The notes: generated by a model not told the origin, from the sequence alone. A DNA stretch of 64,000 nt from Mobiluncus curtisii subsp. curtisii ATCC 35241 (GCF_000146285.1 NZ_GL385912.1:701108-765107); one strand, 5' to 3'; positions 54,374 to 63,885 are shown, counted from the first letter of the stretch. Numbers and translations: made by a program.

Positions 54374-55588
54374 TTGGCAAAAATTTTAGTGGGACTATCC
54401 GGCGGCGTGGATTCGGCAGTGGCAACCGCGCGCCTGCAGGCTGCCGGTCACGAGGTTTCGGGATTCTTTATGCAATTGGAGTCTCCCTCCCGCCCGTGGT
54501 CGCGACCAGTCACCTCCGCCGAGCCGGTGGACGCCCTGGCTGACGCGCATCGAGTCGCGGATTTCCTGGGGGTCGAGCTGCAGGTGTGGGACTTGGCAGA
54601 GCGTTTCAACCGGGTCGTGATGGATTCGTTCGTGCAAGCCTATCGTGACGGTCTGACCCCGAACCCCTGCGTGCATTGCAACCGTTTCATCAAGTTCGGC
54701 TATGTCATCGAACGCGCTCGCCGGGAGGGCTTCGATTATGTCGCGACGGGTCACTATGCCCGGCTGTGGCGTCCCGGTCAAGCAGGCTTGATTCCGGTGG
54801 GAGTCCCCCCGACCGTCACGGAGGGAGCGTTCCCGGACTTCGCCCTGCTGCGCGGGTCAGCGATAGGTAAGGATCAAAGTTACGTTTTGGCAGGGGCACG
54901 AGCGGAGGCGCTGGCGCGAGCCGTGTTCCCGCTGGGGGACGTGACGGACAAAGCCGCCACTCGGGCAGAAGCGGAGGCACTGGGAATCCCGGTGGCGGGC
55001 AAGCGCGATTCTTTCGATATCTGTTTCATTCCCGACGGAGACACACGTGGCTTTTTGCGTGGCTGTATCGGGGCAGCCCTCGGTCAGATTGTGGATGAGG
55101 ACGGGGCGGTGGTCGGCTCTCATGATGGCGCGTTCCAATACACGGTCGGACAGCGTCGCGGCCTGCACATTCCCCGCCCTCACCAGGACGGTGCCCCCCG
55201 TTACGTGGTAGGCACGGATGCGGAAACGAACACGGTGTTCGTGGCTCCCCGTCAAGCACTGACAGTCACGGAAATTCAAGCCGGTCCCGCAGTGAACTGG
55301 TTGACAGACCCCACCAGACTGGGGCTCGGCGCAACTGGTGAGGGCAAGTTGGACCCGGTCGGGTTGACTATCCAGTTCCGCGCCCACGGACAGCCCGTCA
55401 CACCCCAAGCCGTGCATCTGGAATCCGGCACGGACGGAACCAAACTGCAGGTGGCGCTGCCGCCCACCGCCGGAGTCACCGGAGTGGCACCGGGACAGTC
55501 TCTGGTGCTCTACCAAGACAGTCCCCAGGGGGACCGAGTCATCGCCCAGGCGACCATCACCGCTACGGATTGCGGACCGGACTTGTGA
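54374..55588 (+). CDS. mnmA: tRNA-specific 2-thiouridylase MnmA
   Basis: Makes s2U34 in tRNA-Lys, Glu, Gln. 404 aa. PP-loop LVGLSGGVDSAVA, catalytic Cys in NPCVHCNRFIKFG, second Cys in DSFDICFIPDGDTRGFL, GAFQYTVGQRRGLHI. Start chosen at TTG 54374: GAGGAGGAAAAAC lies directly before it and the protein then begins like the family. An upstream in-frame GTG at 54350 has no SD. Divergent from the integrase. Confidence 0.94.
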   Translation: MAKILVGLSGGVDSAVATARLQAAGHEVSGFFMQLESPSRPWSRPVTSAEPVDALADAHRVADFLGVELQVWDLAERFNRVVMDSFVQAYRDGLTPNPCVHCNRFIKFGYVIERARREGFDYVATGHYARLWRPGQAGLIPVGVPPTVTEGAFPDFALLRGSAIGKDQSYVLAGARAEALARAVFPLGDVTDKAATRAEAEALGIPVAGKRDSFDICFIPDGDTRGFLRGCIGAALGQIVDEDGAVVGSHDGAFQYTVGQRRGLHIPRPHQDGAPRYVVGTDAETNTVFVAPRQALTVTEIQAGPAVNWLTDPTRLGLGATGEGKLDPVGLTIQFRAHGQPVTPQAVHLESGTDGTKLQVALPPTAGVTGVAPGQSLVLYQDSPQGDRVIAQATITATDCGPDL

Positions 55589-55738
55589 CCTCGGAAATCA
55601 TTTACGAAAAACTCCAGTGCCTGAAATCGGGCGACCGTGGGGAATTCCGGACCTGAAAAAGCCCGATTTACCAGCCACAAGTTAGGCAAAGCTGATAAAA
55701 TCCGGCAGGTGAAGCGTTTTCCCGGTAGTCTCGACTCT

Positions 55739-58327
55739 ATGACTGTCCAAGAGAAAGGGACGACGCCGACATTTGCCCCAACTGACGTGATTGCGGAGGA
55801 ACCGAAACTCGACCCGCATCATTTGGGGCCCACGATTACCCAATCCGGGGTCGCCTTTTCCGTCTATGCCCACCAAGCCACAGCGGTAGAGCTATGCCTG
55901 TTCGACGCTCCCGACGAACACGGGCACTACCAGTCCGAACGGCGGATTCGGCTGCGCGGACCATTCCGTGGGATTTGGCACGGCAACATTCGCGGTGTGC
56001 GCCCCGGTCAAGTGTACGGGTATCGGGCATACGGACCGTGGGATCCCGACGCGGGATTGTTTTTTAACCCGCAAAAGGTCCTGCTCGACCCTTATGCAAA
56101 AGCGATTACGCGGACCCCTATTCTCAGCCCGCAGCTCTACGCCCACCAGGTCGATGCCGAGCTGAAGCCTGTAACCCATGAGCTGACTATGGATTCGCTT
56201 GATTCCGCGGATTACAACGCGCTCTCAGTCGTAGTAAACACGCATTCTTTCCCGGTGGCGGACCACCCGCGCACCCCGTGGCCGCGCACCGTCATTTACG
56301 AAGCGCATGTCAAAGGTTTGACCCGGCAATTGCCCGGAATTCCCCCCGAGCTGCAGGGCACCTATGCCGGTTTAGCAAACCCCGTCACCATTGATTACCT
56401 GAAAAACTTGGGCGTGACCGCGATTGAGCTACTGCCGATTCACGCGAAGATGCCCGAACCGTTCCTGGCGGAACGTAACCTGACTAACTATTGGGGCTAC
56501 TCAACTTTGAGCTATTTTGCGCCCGAGCCGACCTACGCGACCGAAGCTGCCCAGCGGCAAGGTCCGCAAGCCGTGTTGGACGAGGTCCGTGGCATGGTCT
56601 CGTTGCTGCACCAAGCCGGTATTGAAGTCCTGTTGGACGTGGTTTATAACCACACCGCTGAGGGCGGTACCCTGGGTCCCTCCCTCAGCTTGCGCGGTCT
56701 GGATTCGCAAGCTTACTACATCTGGAATCACTGCTACCCCAACGAAATGGTGGACTTTACCGGCTGCGGTAACACGGTTGATTTCACGTCCAACCGGGCG
56801 GTGGCACTGTTGCTGGATTCGCTACGGTATTGGGCTGGAGAAGTCGGGGTGGACGGTTTCCGTTTCGATTTGGGGGTCACGTTGGGACGCAACCGCGAGC
56901 AGTATGCCCTGCGCCACCCCTCTTTTGTCGGCATGGCGACCGACCCGGTCCTGGCGGGCTGCAAACTCATTGCCGAACCGTGGGACATGGGACCGAACGG
57001 GTGGCAGACCGGCAATTTCCCTACGCCTTTTGCGGACTGGAACGACCGCTACCGCGACGGTATCAGGGGATTTTGGCTCACCGACGCGGCAGCGTTAGCG
57101 CAGGAGCGTCACGCGCACGGTCCGCACGAGCTCGCTACTCGCGTCTCCGGGTCGGCTGACCTCTACGGTTCCAACATCACTGAATACAACCGCGGACCGG
57201 GAGCTTCCATCAACTTCATCGCCGCCCACGACGGCTTCACGATGGCAGACCTGGTGACTTTTGACCACAAACACAACGAAGCCAATCTGGAAGGCAACCG
57301 GGACGGGACAAACAACAATAACTCGTGGAATCACGGTCACGAAGGTCATGTTCTCAGAGGTAAAGAACTCGGGGATCTACTCTCGCTCGAAACAGCGACA
57401 CCAGACGACCCCACCCCGCAATCCGGGGAAGGTCTCTCCCCCCGGTTCAGCCGGATGGATCCCACGACCCCGTTCCAGGGGGATCCCCTGGAACGATCCG
57501 AGACGGTCGAAATCGCGACCAGCCGGCTAAAGACCTTACGAAACTTGTGGGGAACCCTGGCAATCAGTTCCGGGACACCCATGATTTTGGCAGGGGACGA
57601 GTTTGGGAACTCGCAGAACGGCAACAATAACGCCTACTGTCAGGATGGGTCGATTTCCTGGTTGGATTGGCATTGGCAGCCTTGGCAAAAGGGATTGTTC
57701 GAAACTGCCCGCTACCTGCTACGTTTACGTGCTGAGCACCCGGTCATGCGTCCCGATGAGTTCGCCTCCGGGATGCCTCAAGACGGGGATAAACTCCAGG
57801 ATCTGTCTTGGTACAACCGCGAAGGCGAACCTTTAACCCCCGGCGCCTGGCACGATCCGAGTAACCGCGTGCTCCAGATGTTGCGTTCCGGTGCCCCTTG
57901 GGATGACGTAGATTTGCTGGTCATGATTAACGGAACCAGGGATGAAGTCCAGATTAATCCCCCGCGGGCGCGTTCCCGCGTGTTTAGGCTGGTATGGGAT
58001 TCCACCTGGCCCGATCCGAGTGCTCGCGAGGGCAACGCTGCGGAAAAGCTGCAGTTGTTGACCGGTTTGAACTCTGCGGTGCCTTCACCGCAGTCTCGCG
58101 ACACGAATGACCCGGTCGCGCTGTTTGCCGAGGAGGTCGGAGTCACCCCCGGGTCCGGGATTCGTCTGGCAGAAGTCATTTCTGAGCTGCCCGTGACGGT
58201 ACGCGGGATGAAGTCCCAAATGGAGCCGTTCTCGATGCGGATTTTCTTTGCGGAAGTGCCGGATAACCCCTCCGGGAACGAAAAAATCGATTTGCTCAAC
58301 ACCCTGCGCAAAGTCCAAAAGCGCTAA
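55739..58327 (+). CDS. glgX: Glycogen debranching enzyme (isoamylase family GlgX)
   Basis: About 862 aa. CBM48 domain at the N-terminus (GVAFSVYAHQATAVELCLF), GH13 barrel with DVVYNHTAEGG, DGFRFDLGVTLGR (nucleophile Asp), AEPWDMGPNGWQTGNFP (acid Glu) and NFIAAHDGFTMADLV (transition-state Asp). Cuts alpha-1,6 branches of limit dextrins. The frame opens at 55637; I prefer ATG 55739, although the SD is weak, since the CBM48 follows about 35 residues later. A GTG near 55709 is possible. The C-terminus beyond about residue 760 is more divergent. Confidence 0.95.
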   Translation: MTVQEKGTTPTFAPTDVIAEEPKLDPHHLGPTITQSGVAFSVYAHQATAVELCLFDAPDEHGHYQSERRIRLRGPFRGIWHGNIRGVRPGQVYGYRAYGPWDPDAGLFFNPQKVLLDPYAKAITRTPILSPQLYAHQVDAELKPVTHELTMDSLDSADYNALSVVVNTHSFPVADHPRTPWPRTVIYEAHVKGLTRQLPGIPPELQGTYAGLANPVTIDYLKNLGVTAIELLPIHAKMPEPFLAERNLTNYWGYSTLSYFAPEPTYATEAAQRQGPQAVLDEVRGMVSLLHQAGIEVLLDVVYNHTAEGGTLGPSLSLRGLDSQAYYIWNHCYPNEMVDFTGCGNTVDFTSNRAVALLLDSLRYWAGEVGVDGFRFDLGVTLGRNREQYALRHPSFVGMATDPVLAGCKLIAEPWDMGPNGWQTGNFPTPFADWNDRYRDGIRGFWLTDAAALAQERHAHGPHELATRVSGSADLYGSNITEYNRGPGASINFIAAHDGFTMADLVTFDHKHNEANLEGNRDGTNNNNSWNHGHEGHVLRGKELGDLLSLETATPDDPTPQSGEGLSPRFSRMDPTTPFQGDPLERSETVEIATSRLKTLRNLWGTLAISSGTPMILAGDEFGNSQNGNNNAYCQDGSISWLDWHWQPWQKGLFETARYLLRLRAEHPVMRPDEFASGMPQDGDKLQDLSWYNREGEPLTPGAWHDPSNRVLQMLRSGAPWDDVDLLVMINGTRDEVQINPPRARSRVFRLVWDSTWPDPSAREGNAAEKLQLLTGLNSAVPSPQSRDTNDPVALFAEEVGVTPGSGIRLAEVISELPVTVRGMKSQMEPFSMRIFFAEVPDNPSGNEKIDLLNTLRKVQKR

Positions 58328-58354
58328 GGCGACGCCCCGCCCTTGTGAACGCGA

Positions 58355-58690
58355 CTACTCGTCTAACAGATAGTCGCGACGCCCCAGCCTTTGCGGCGTC
58401 GCTTTCGCCAGCGAGGACGGGTAGGGTTTGTTTTCCCCTGCTGCCCCCGGACGCCCTTTGAACTCGCCGGCGCGGAAAGAATCCTCCCCGACTTCATATG
58501 CCCATTCCAGCAGCATGTCAGTAGTTTCTTCGACCAGCTCACCGCGGGTTTCCGGGCTGACCGACGCGCCTTGATGATCCAGATTGATAATCCACAGGGC
58601 GCGCTCTACCATGCGGTCTGCCACGGCCTGAGCATGGTCGCGACGCCGAATCAAGTCCTCTGGCTTCTTGTGATCGTCTTGCGTTTCCAT
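58355..58690 (-). CDS. Hypothetical protein coupled to trpS
   Basis: 111 aa, charged, mostly helical, cytosolic: DLIRRRDHAQAVADRMVERA, then LVEETTDMLLEWAYEVGEDS. Its ATG overlaps the trpS stop (TGATG), so it is translated after trpS. I do not recognise a family; coiled-coil-like spacing only. Confidence 0.65.
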   Translation of the reverse strand: METQDDHKKPEDLIRRRDHAQAVADRMVERALWIINLDHQGASVSPETRGELVEETTDMLLEWAYEVGEDSFRAGEFKGRPGAAGENKPYPSSLAKATPQRLGRRDYLLDE

Positions 58691-59829
58691 CAAACCCCGT
58701 AGTTCATTCCCATAGCGACTTTCATTTCGCGCAGCACGTCGTTGGCTTCATCACGGACTTTTTCGTTGCCGCGCGCCAGCACACTCCACAAGTATCCTTC
58801 GTCGCGCATCAGCTCGGCGCGACGTTGACGCAGCGGGCGCAAGTGTTCGTTCAGCGCCTCCGTAACCAGGGCTTTCAGCGCCCCACCGCCACCGGCACCA
58901 ATCTCCGCGGCGATGTCCTCGGGAGCCTGCCCGGTACACAGCGAAGCAATGAGCAACAGGTTTGACACTTCCGGACGCTGGACAGGATCGAAAGTAATCT
59001 GGCGATCAGAATCAGTCACGGCTTTTTTCAGGACTTTCGCGGTGTCGTCCTCGCTGGCACGCAACTCCACCGTATTGTGCCGGGACTTACTCATCTTTTG
59101 ACCGTCAGTGCCCAGAATCATCGCGCCCTGACCCAATAGTCCCTGCGGCAGGGGCAGCACGCCATGCCCGGTCTTTTTACCGGTCTGTGGGTCGCGTTGC
59201 GGATAACGTTTGTTGAACCGTTTGGCGAGCACCCGCGCTTGTTCCAAGTGCGGCAGCTGGTCCTGCCCCACCGGCACCAGGTTCGCCTTGGCGCACAGGA
59301 TGTCCGCCGCCTGATGTACCGGGTAAGTCAGCAACAGCCCAGACATGGGACGCGCGGCGGCTTCCAACTCGGCTTTTACGGTCGGGTTACGGTGCAGTTC
59401 CGCCTCAGTAACCAGGGACAGGAAAATGACCAGCATTTCGTGAATGGCAGGAATCTGAGAATGGCAGAAAATCGTGGATTTTTCGGGGTCAATCCCCGCC
59501 GCCAGGTAATCTGCCACCAGGTTTAACACGTATTCACGCACGTTGCCGAGGTTGTCCCGGTCAGTAATGACCTGGTAATCCGCGATGAGTACGGTGGTGT
59601 CAATGCCAAGGTTTTGCAGGTCCACCCTGGTTTTCAAGGTGCCAAAATAGTGCCCGATGTGCAGGAATCCGGTGGGTCGATCCCCGGTCAGGATGCGGTA
59701 CTTTCCGACATTTCCCGCCGCGATGTCAGCTGCAATCGCTTTCGAGGTTTCCTGAGCCGCCTTCAAGGTAGCGCGTACTTCCGTCTCGCTGGGCACCTTA
59801 TTTTCATCCTTAGTCATTTCTTCACTCAC
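58690..59829 (-). CDS. trpS: Tryptophanyl-tRNA synthetase
   Basis: 379 aa class I synthetase. HIGH motif as FLHIGHYFGTLK, DYQVITDRD, SGLLLTYPVHQAADILC, GQDQLPHLEQAR, and KMSKS in GTDGQKMSKSRHNTVEL. The N-terminal about 35 residues are an extension. Start GTG 59829, or ATG 59817; neither has a strong SD. Confidence 0.96.
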   Translation of the reverse strand: MSEEMTKDENKVPSETEVRATLKAAQETSKAIAADIAAGNVGKYRILTGDRPTGFLHIGHYFGTLKTRVDLQNLGIDTTVLIADYQVITDRDNLGNVREYVLNLVADYLAAGIDPEKSTIFCHSQIPAIHEMLVIFLSLVTEAELHRNPTVKAELEAAARPMSGLLLTYPVHQAADILCAKANLVPVGQDQLPHLEQARVLAKRFNKRYPQRDPQTGKKTGHGVLPLPQGLLGQGAMILGTDGQKMSKSRHNTVELRASEDDTAKVLKKAVTDSDRQITFDPVQRPEVSNLLLIASLCTGQAPEDIAAEIGAGGGGALKALVTEALNEHLRPLRQRRAELMRDEGYLWSVLARGNEKVRDEANDVLREMKVAMGMNYGV

Positions 59830-60024
59830 CGTTTAAGTCTAACCCACTAACCACGAAAGGCATTTTCAAAAATCCCGGCATGTTACAGTTAATGGTGTCT
59901 GTAAGAATCCCCACTTTTGAAACGTATTAGGGGTGTAAGGACTTCACCATCCCATGCGAGATGCAGAAGTAATAAATAGGATGAGTACGGAATTCATCCA
60001 CCCAACAAGTTAGGAAACACAATT

Positions 60025-61626
60025 ATGAAGAAGTCTGTTTTGACTTTCGGGGCGGCTGCAGCTGCCCTGGCTATGACCGTGCCGATGAGCGCGGTTGCGG
60101 CAACCGATTCCGACCGTTACGCTGGCGCAGACCGTTACAACACCGCGATTTCGGTGGCCAGCGCTTTTGGCACCTCCGACGTGGTTTATCTGTCTCGTGG
60201 CGACTCCCAAGCCGACGCAGTCGCCGGCGGCAAACTGCCCAGCGGTCCCCTTTTGCTGGTCAACGACTCCCCCAGCGCGCAAAAGAACGTTGCCGAAGCC
60301 ATCACTAAGTTAAAGGCCACTAAAGTTGTGGTGCTGGGTGGCACTGGCGCGGTTAGCGACGCCACGGTAAAGGCAGTTGCTGGGAAAGCCACCGTGACCC
60401 GAATTGCGGGCGCGGACCGGTTTGGGACAGCAGCTGAGATTTCCAAGAACCTGTTCCCCGAGGGCAAGACCAGCGCCAAAGTTTACTTGGCTAACGGCAT
60501 CACCTTGGTCGATGCCCTGGTTGGTGGCACCATGACCGATGGTGCCCCGGTTCTGTTGACCAACGGCTCCGGCACTTTGCCTGCCGCAACCCTGAATGAA
60601 ATCAAGCGCTTGAAGCCCTCCGAGGTTGTCGCTTTGGGCGGCGAAGGCGCGGTTCTGCCCGCCGAATTGAACGCGGCAGCGACTGCTAACGGTGCTGGTG
60701 GCGGCTCTGGGATGACCAAAGATCAAGCGAAAGCTAAGCTCCAAGCTAATCTAGATAAAGCAGCTCGTGAAGCCGATATGAAACTCGATGGCTGGTACAC
60801 CCTGGCTGACGGTAAGACCGCGAAAGACTTCGTGAAATCCAATGTCAATAATAGTGGTGTCGAAAAAACTATCGAACTCACTGCACCCCGTGTTCTTAAG
60901 AGCGAGGTAAAAACGGCAGGCAATGACAAAATTCTGAAGTCTGACACCAAGACGGGTGCAGTTGCCCCCGCCGATGCTCCAGCCCAGCAGACTGAAAAAG
61001 ATGCTAAGGGCAAGCTGGTGGCGACCTATGTCGGTATCAAGAACGTCAAGACAAAAGAGGACTTGAAGAAAGATTTCGATACTGCCAAGGCTGCTTACGA
61101 AGCCGATAAGACCAATAATGCAAAGAAGGAAGCTTATGATAAAGCTCAGGCTGCCTACGATGCCGCCCCTCTCCAAGCAGAGAAAGATGTTTTGGTCGCT
61201 CAGGCTAAATTGGAAAAGAAAAAGGCAGATGACGCAAAGACTGCCGGTCCGACCGATGCCGCCATCCAGGCTTACTTGGGTGGAGCGGGAGCCAAGGCTT
61301 CTCGCATCGCCGGGGCGGATCGCTACCTGACCGCTCTCGAGATTGCCAAGACGCAGTACCCGAACGGCACTAACGCCAAGGCTCTGTACTTTGCTAACGG
61401 CATGGCTTCGGCAGATGCCACCGTCGCTGGTTTCATCGATAATAAGGCTGAACTGGCCGGTCCGGTTCTGCTGATACAAAAAGACTCTGCCTCCGCGGAG
61501 GTAACCGCTTTTGCCAAGGCGGCTCGCACGGCAAATGCGGCGCTGGCTGGTAAATTCAAGGCTTTGGGTGGCGTAGGCGTAATCTCTGATTCCCTGGTTG
61601 ACCAGTTCAAAGACTTGCTGAAGTAA
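60025..61626 (+). CDS. Secreted CWB2 protein with inserted helical region
   Basis: 533 aa. Signal peptide 1-28 (AVAATDS). Two CWB2 repeats at about 30-220 (YAGADRYNTAISVASAFG, RIAGADRFGTAAEISKNLF), then about 190 residues of Lys/Ala/Asp-rich mainly helical sequence (KLQANLDKAAREADMKLDGW), then a third CWB2 repeat (about 410-533, SRIAGADRYLTALEIAKTQY). Since three repeats form one wall-binding unit, the helical part may loop out of it. SD TTAGGAAACACAAT. Monocistronic, closed by a terminator. Cell-surface role inferred. Confidence 0.88.
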   Translation: MKKSVLTFGAAAAALAMTVPMSAVAATDSDRYAGADRYNTAISVASAFGTSDVVYLSRGDSQADAVAGGKLPSGPLLLVNDSPSAQKNVAEAITKLKATKVVVLGGTGAVSDATVKAVAGKATVTRIAGADRFGTAAEISKNLFPEGKTSAKVYLANGITLVDALVGGTMTDGAPVLLTNGSGTLPAATLNEIKRLKPSEVVALGGEGAVLPAELNAAATANGAGGGSGMTKDQAKAKLQANLDKAAREADMKLDGWYTLADGKTAKDFVKSNVNNSGVEKTIELTAPRVLKSEVKTAGNDKILKSDTKTGAVAPADAPAQQTEKDAKGKLVATYVGIKNVKTKEDLKKDFDTAKAAYEADKTNNAKKEAYDKAQAAYDAAPLQAEKDVLVAQAKLEKKKADDAKTAGPTDAAIQAYLGGAGAKASRIAGADRYLTALEIAKTQYPNGTNAKALYFANGMASADATVAGFIDNKAELAGPVLLIQKDSASAEVTAFAKAARTANAALAGKFKALGGVGVISDSLVDQFKDLLK

Positions 61627-61644
61627 GTTCTTCGGGCTTTTTTT
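61618..61644 (+). terminator. Intrinsic terminator of the CWB2 gene
   Basis: CTGAAG-taagtt-CTTCGG stem with one GU pair beginning at the end of the gene, then GC and an eight-T run. A second, GC-rich hairpin (GGGGGCGGC-tacg-GCCGCCCCC, 61648-61669) follows at once. Confidence 0.7.
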
Positions 61645-61794
61645 GGGGGGGGCGGCTACGGCCGCCCCCTTCGCTTATCCGCATCCATTTCGCGCCCGGT
61701 CCCACCCAAAGCTCCCCGCACCCCACGGAGACGCACACCACACTTGTGCCCCTCGCAGAACCCGCGTGCGCTTGTGACCTCGCTCATGAGACAC

Positions 61795-61827
61795 GAAAAA
61801 CCGGCGTCACCATAACGGCGACGCCGG
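61795..61827 (-). terminator. Intrinsic terminator of rpmG
   Basis: Minus strand: CCGGCGTC / GACGCCGG stem (61801-61808 with 61820-61827), 11-nt loop, followed by TTTTT. About 20 nt after the rpmG stop. Confidence 0.85.
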
Positions 61828-61846
61828 GAAGCTTGTGAAAAAGCCC

Positions 61847-62017
61847 TTAGCGGGTTTCCTTATGCGACGTGGACTTCCGGCAACGCGGGCAGTACTTGTT
61901 CAGCTCCAAGCGATCCGGGGTGTTGCGCCGGTTCTTCTTGGTGATGTAGTTGCGCTCCTTGCACTCAGAGCACGCCAACGTAATCTTCGGGCGAATGTCT
62001 TTCGATTTTGCAGCCAC
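61847..62017 (-). CDS. rpmG: 50S ribosomal protein L33
   Basis: 56 aa, exact family length. Starts at GTG 62017 (AGAAAGAAG upstream). Zinc-binding form with CSEC and CPRC pairs; [20 protein letters not shown], then [20 protein letters not shown]. Follows tRNA-Met and tRNA-Thr, the usual actinobacterial neighbours. Confidence 0.97.
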   Translation of the reverse strand: MAAKSKDIRPKITLACSECKERNYITKKNRRNTPDRLELNKYCPRCRKSTSHKETR

Positions 62018-62070
62018 TGTTTTACTTCTTTCTAATCGCTTATCCCCTGCGGTTATCCGGTTCGGGTTCG

Positions 62071-62144
62071 TAGCGGGGGAGGGATTCGAACCCTCGACCT
62101 CACGATTATGAGTCGTGCGCTCTCACCAACTGAGCTACCCCGCC
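62071..62144 (-). tRNA. tRNA-Met (anticodon CAT)
   Basis: Acceptor GGCGGGG / CCCCGCT, anticodon loop CTCATAA, T-arm GGTTCGAATCC, discriminator A, CCA not encoded. Anticodon CAT; elongator Met rather than tRNA-Ile2 is favoured by its place next to tRNA-Thr and rpmG. Confidence 0.93.
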
Positions 62145-62181
62145 TCGCTGCTCAGCGGCGCGAACCGTCAAGCGTGAAGCG

Positions 62182-62254
62182 AGCCCCGGCAGAGAATCGA
62201 ACTCTGGACCTTCTCCTTACCATGGAGACGCTCTGCCGACTGAGCTACCGGGGC
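62182..62254 (-). tRNA. tRNA-Thr (anticodon GGT)
   Basis: Acceptor GCCCCGG / CCGGGGC, anticodon loop ATGGTAA between TCTCC and GGAGA, T-arm AGTTCGATTCT, discriminator T. CCA not encoded. Confidence 0.96.
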
Positions 62255-62467
62255 AACGAAAGTTTAGTTTACAGGATTCTGGCGCTCGTGACAAACTGAG
62301 CTCAACGCGCAGCTCTATACGTTTTTCCGTGAGGTTTTCGGCTGGTTCTTTCACCGGTCCGTTTAGTTTCGCGCGCAGCAGGGAATTGTGGGGGTTTCAG
62401 CGTTTTTGTACCGGTTTCAGGCGTGGGGTGAGTGCTGGGATTTTTTGGGCGTCACGCCCCGACGAAA

Positions 62468-62540
62468 GTTGGCGAACGGGATTGGCGGGGCAAAGTCGGC
62501 GAACGGGATTGGTGTGGCAAAGTTTGCGAGCGGGATTGCC
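62468..62540 (+). repeat. Tandem repeat, 27-bp unit, about 2.7 copies
   Basis: Units at 62468, 62495 and 62522 share GCGAACGGGATTGG and GGCAAAGT with a few differences; the third is partial. It lies about 80 nt upstream of the VKOR-family gene; the remainder of 62255-62621 shows nothing else. Confidence 0.85.
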
Positions 62541-62621
62541 AACTCCCCAGTCTGGTCCCATTTCCGCGCCGTACCGGCACACCAGGACCAGTGTGCAGAC
62601 ATAAAAGTTAGAATAACCCTC

Positions 62622-63245
62622 ATGAAGCAAGAACCCGACGACGGGACGACCCTGAACGACTGCGCTGGTCGACCCACCACCTCCACCCTGGTGCTGCTGA
62701 TAGTGCTGACGTTCATCGCTATGGCAGCGAGCGCGGAACTGGTGCTGTCCGAAATTCAGACGCTGAAACACCCCGCGGAGCATCTCGGATGCGATCTGAA
62801 CCCGCTGATTGGCTGTTCGGCTTCGCTCACGACCTGGCAGGCTCACCTATTGTTTGGCATCCCGAACGCGCTGGTCGGAGTCGGGTTATTCGCTGGTTTG
62901 GCAGGTGTGTTCCTGGCTTGGTGCAGCGGGCAGATACCGCGCTGGCTGGGGGTGCTGATTGAAGCGGGGCTGACCGGAGGAATGGTGCTGATTGCGTTTT
63001 TCCTGCATCAATCCATTTTCGAGTTCACGAAACTGTGCCCGTTCTGTTTTATCGTCTGGACCTGCACGATTATCTTGTGGGTGCAGCTTGGGGCGGCACT
63101 GATGCGGCTCGGCTGGTTGTTTCCCGGCACCGGGTTTGCCCGGATTTGGACGGCGCAGCGTTGGCTTATTACCGCGATTATCTTGCTTTTGATAGTCTTG
63201 GTCGTAGCAGTGACGCTATCAGACAAACTTGTTTACTTATTCTGA
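62622..63245 (+). CDS. Vitamin K epoxide reductase (VKOR) family protein
   Basis: 207 aa membrane thiol oxidoreductase that reoxidises a DsbA-like partner with quinone. About five membrane helices. Active-site CxxC in FTKLCPFCFIVW, loop cysteines in GCDLNPLIGCSASLTTWQ. Length and motif order match bacterial VKOR. ATG 62622 is chosen as the start of the protein-like N-terminus; it lacks a clear SD and the frame opens at 62388 across the tandem repeat. No DsbA-like gene is in the window. Confidence 0.92.
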   Translation: MKQEPDDGTTLNDCAGRPTTSTLVLLIVLTFIAMAASAELVLSEIQTLKHPAEHLGCDLNPLIGCSASLTTWQAHLLFGIPNALVGVGLFAGLAGVFLAWCSGQIPRWLGVLIEAGLTGGMVLIAFFLHQSIFEFTKLCPFCFIVWTCTIILWVQLGAALMRLGWLFPGTGFARIWTAQRWLITAIILLLIVLVVAVTLSDKLVYLF

Positions 63246-63261
63246 CCGAAAGGCGAATGCG

Positions 63262-63885
63262 GTGCGGAGAGAACTGACCGACGATGAGGAACAATTTTTA
63301 GAGACTATCCGCACGATGCTTTTGGCTCGACCGCGCGCCCACGCCGATGCCAGTCGCGAAAACATGCACTGCTTGGCGCGTTTGGCCCAGGCTTTTCTGG
63401 CGTCGCCAACGTCGCTCAATAACCTGGTGGGACCCGTCTGCCGGACCGGTAATGTTTGTGACTGGCTGGGCGTGTCTCGCCAAGCGATTATGAAAGCCGT
63501 GCGGGACGGGCGTTTGCTGGGATTTCGGACTTTGGATCGGAAGTGGGTTTACCCGGCTTGGCAGTTTTCCTCCGCCCAGGCTTACGCGAACTGTGTGCGG
63601 ATGTTACCGCCCGTAGTGGATATTTTGGGTTCGCGAGGTTTGAATGATTTTGACCGCGCCAAGTGGTGTTTTACGCCGAATGCGCTGTTGGCGAAGGCGG
63701 CAGCAGGTTCGGATCAGCCCGGTCCGCAATCTGAATGGCCTTCTCCCGAGGGGTGGATTCGCAATGCAAAACCGCTGGAGGATTTGATTCTGGCTGCCAA
63801 GAAAGCAACCCCGGCTCCCCCGGATTCTCCCCAGGCGCTGCCGACACCGCGGCTGTCGGACATCGCGCTCGCAGATTTAGCTTGA
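63262..63885 (+). CDS. HTH protein of unknown role
   Basis: 207 aa from GTG 63262 (GAAAGGCGA upstream); an ATG at 63229 would overlap the VKOR gene. Helical N-terminus, then an excisionase/MerR-like helix-turn-helix (NVCDWLGVSRQAIMKAVRDG, LLGFRTLDRKWVYPAWQF), then a C-terminal helical part with a Pro-rich tail. Some mycobacterial-type antitoxins share this HTH-then-YPAWQF layout, but no toxin gene follows; tRNA-Leu does. Confidence 0.7.
   Translation: MRRELTDDEEQFLETIRTMLLARPRAHADASRENMHCLARLAQAFLASPTSLNNLVGPVCRTGNVCDWLGVSRQAIMKAVRDGRLLGFRTLDRKWVYPAWQFSSAQAYANCVRMLPPVVDILGSRGLNDFDRAKWCFTPNALLAKAAAGSDQPGPQSEWPSPEGWIRNAKPLEDLILAAKKATPAPPDSPQALPTPRLSDIALADLA

Noticed and set aside
52822..54400. 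Prophage or integrative element
   Set aside because: Only the integrase is present; no structural, transfer, excisionase or att-site sequences on either side.
61648..61669. GC-rich hairpin after the CWB2 gene as the main terminator
   Set aside because: It lacks a T-run behind it; the preceding stem with eight T residues is the better terminator.
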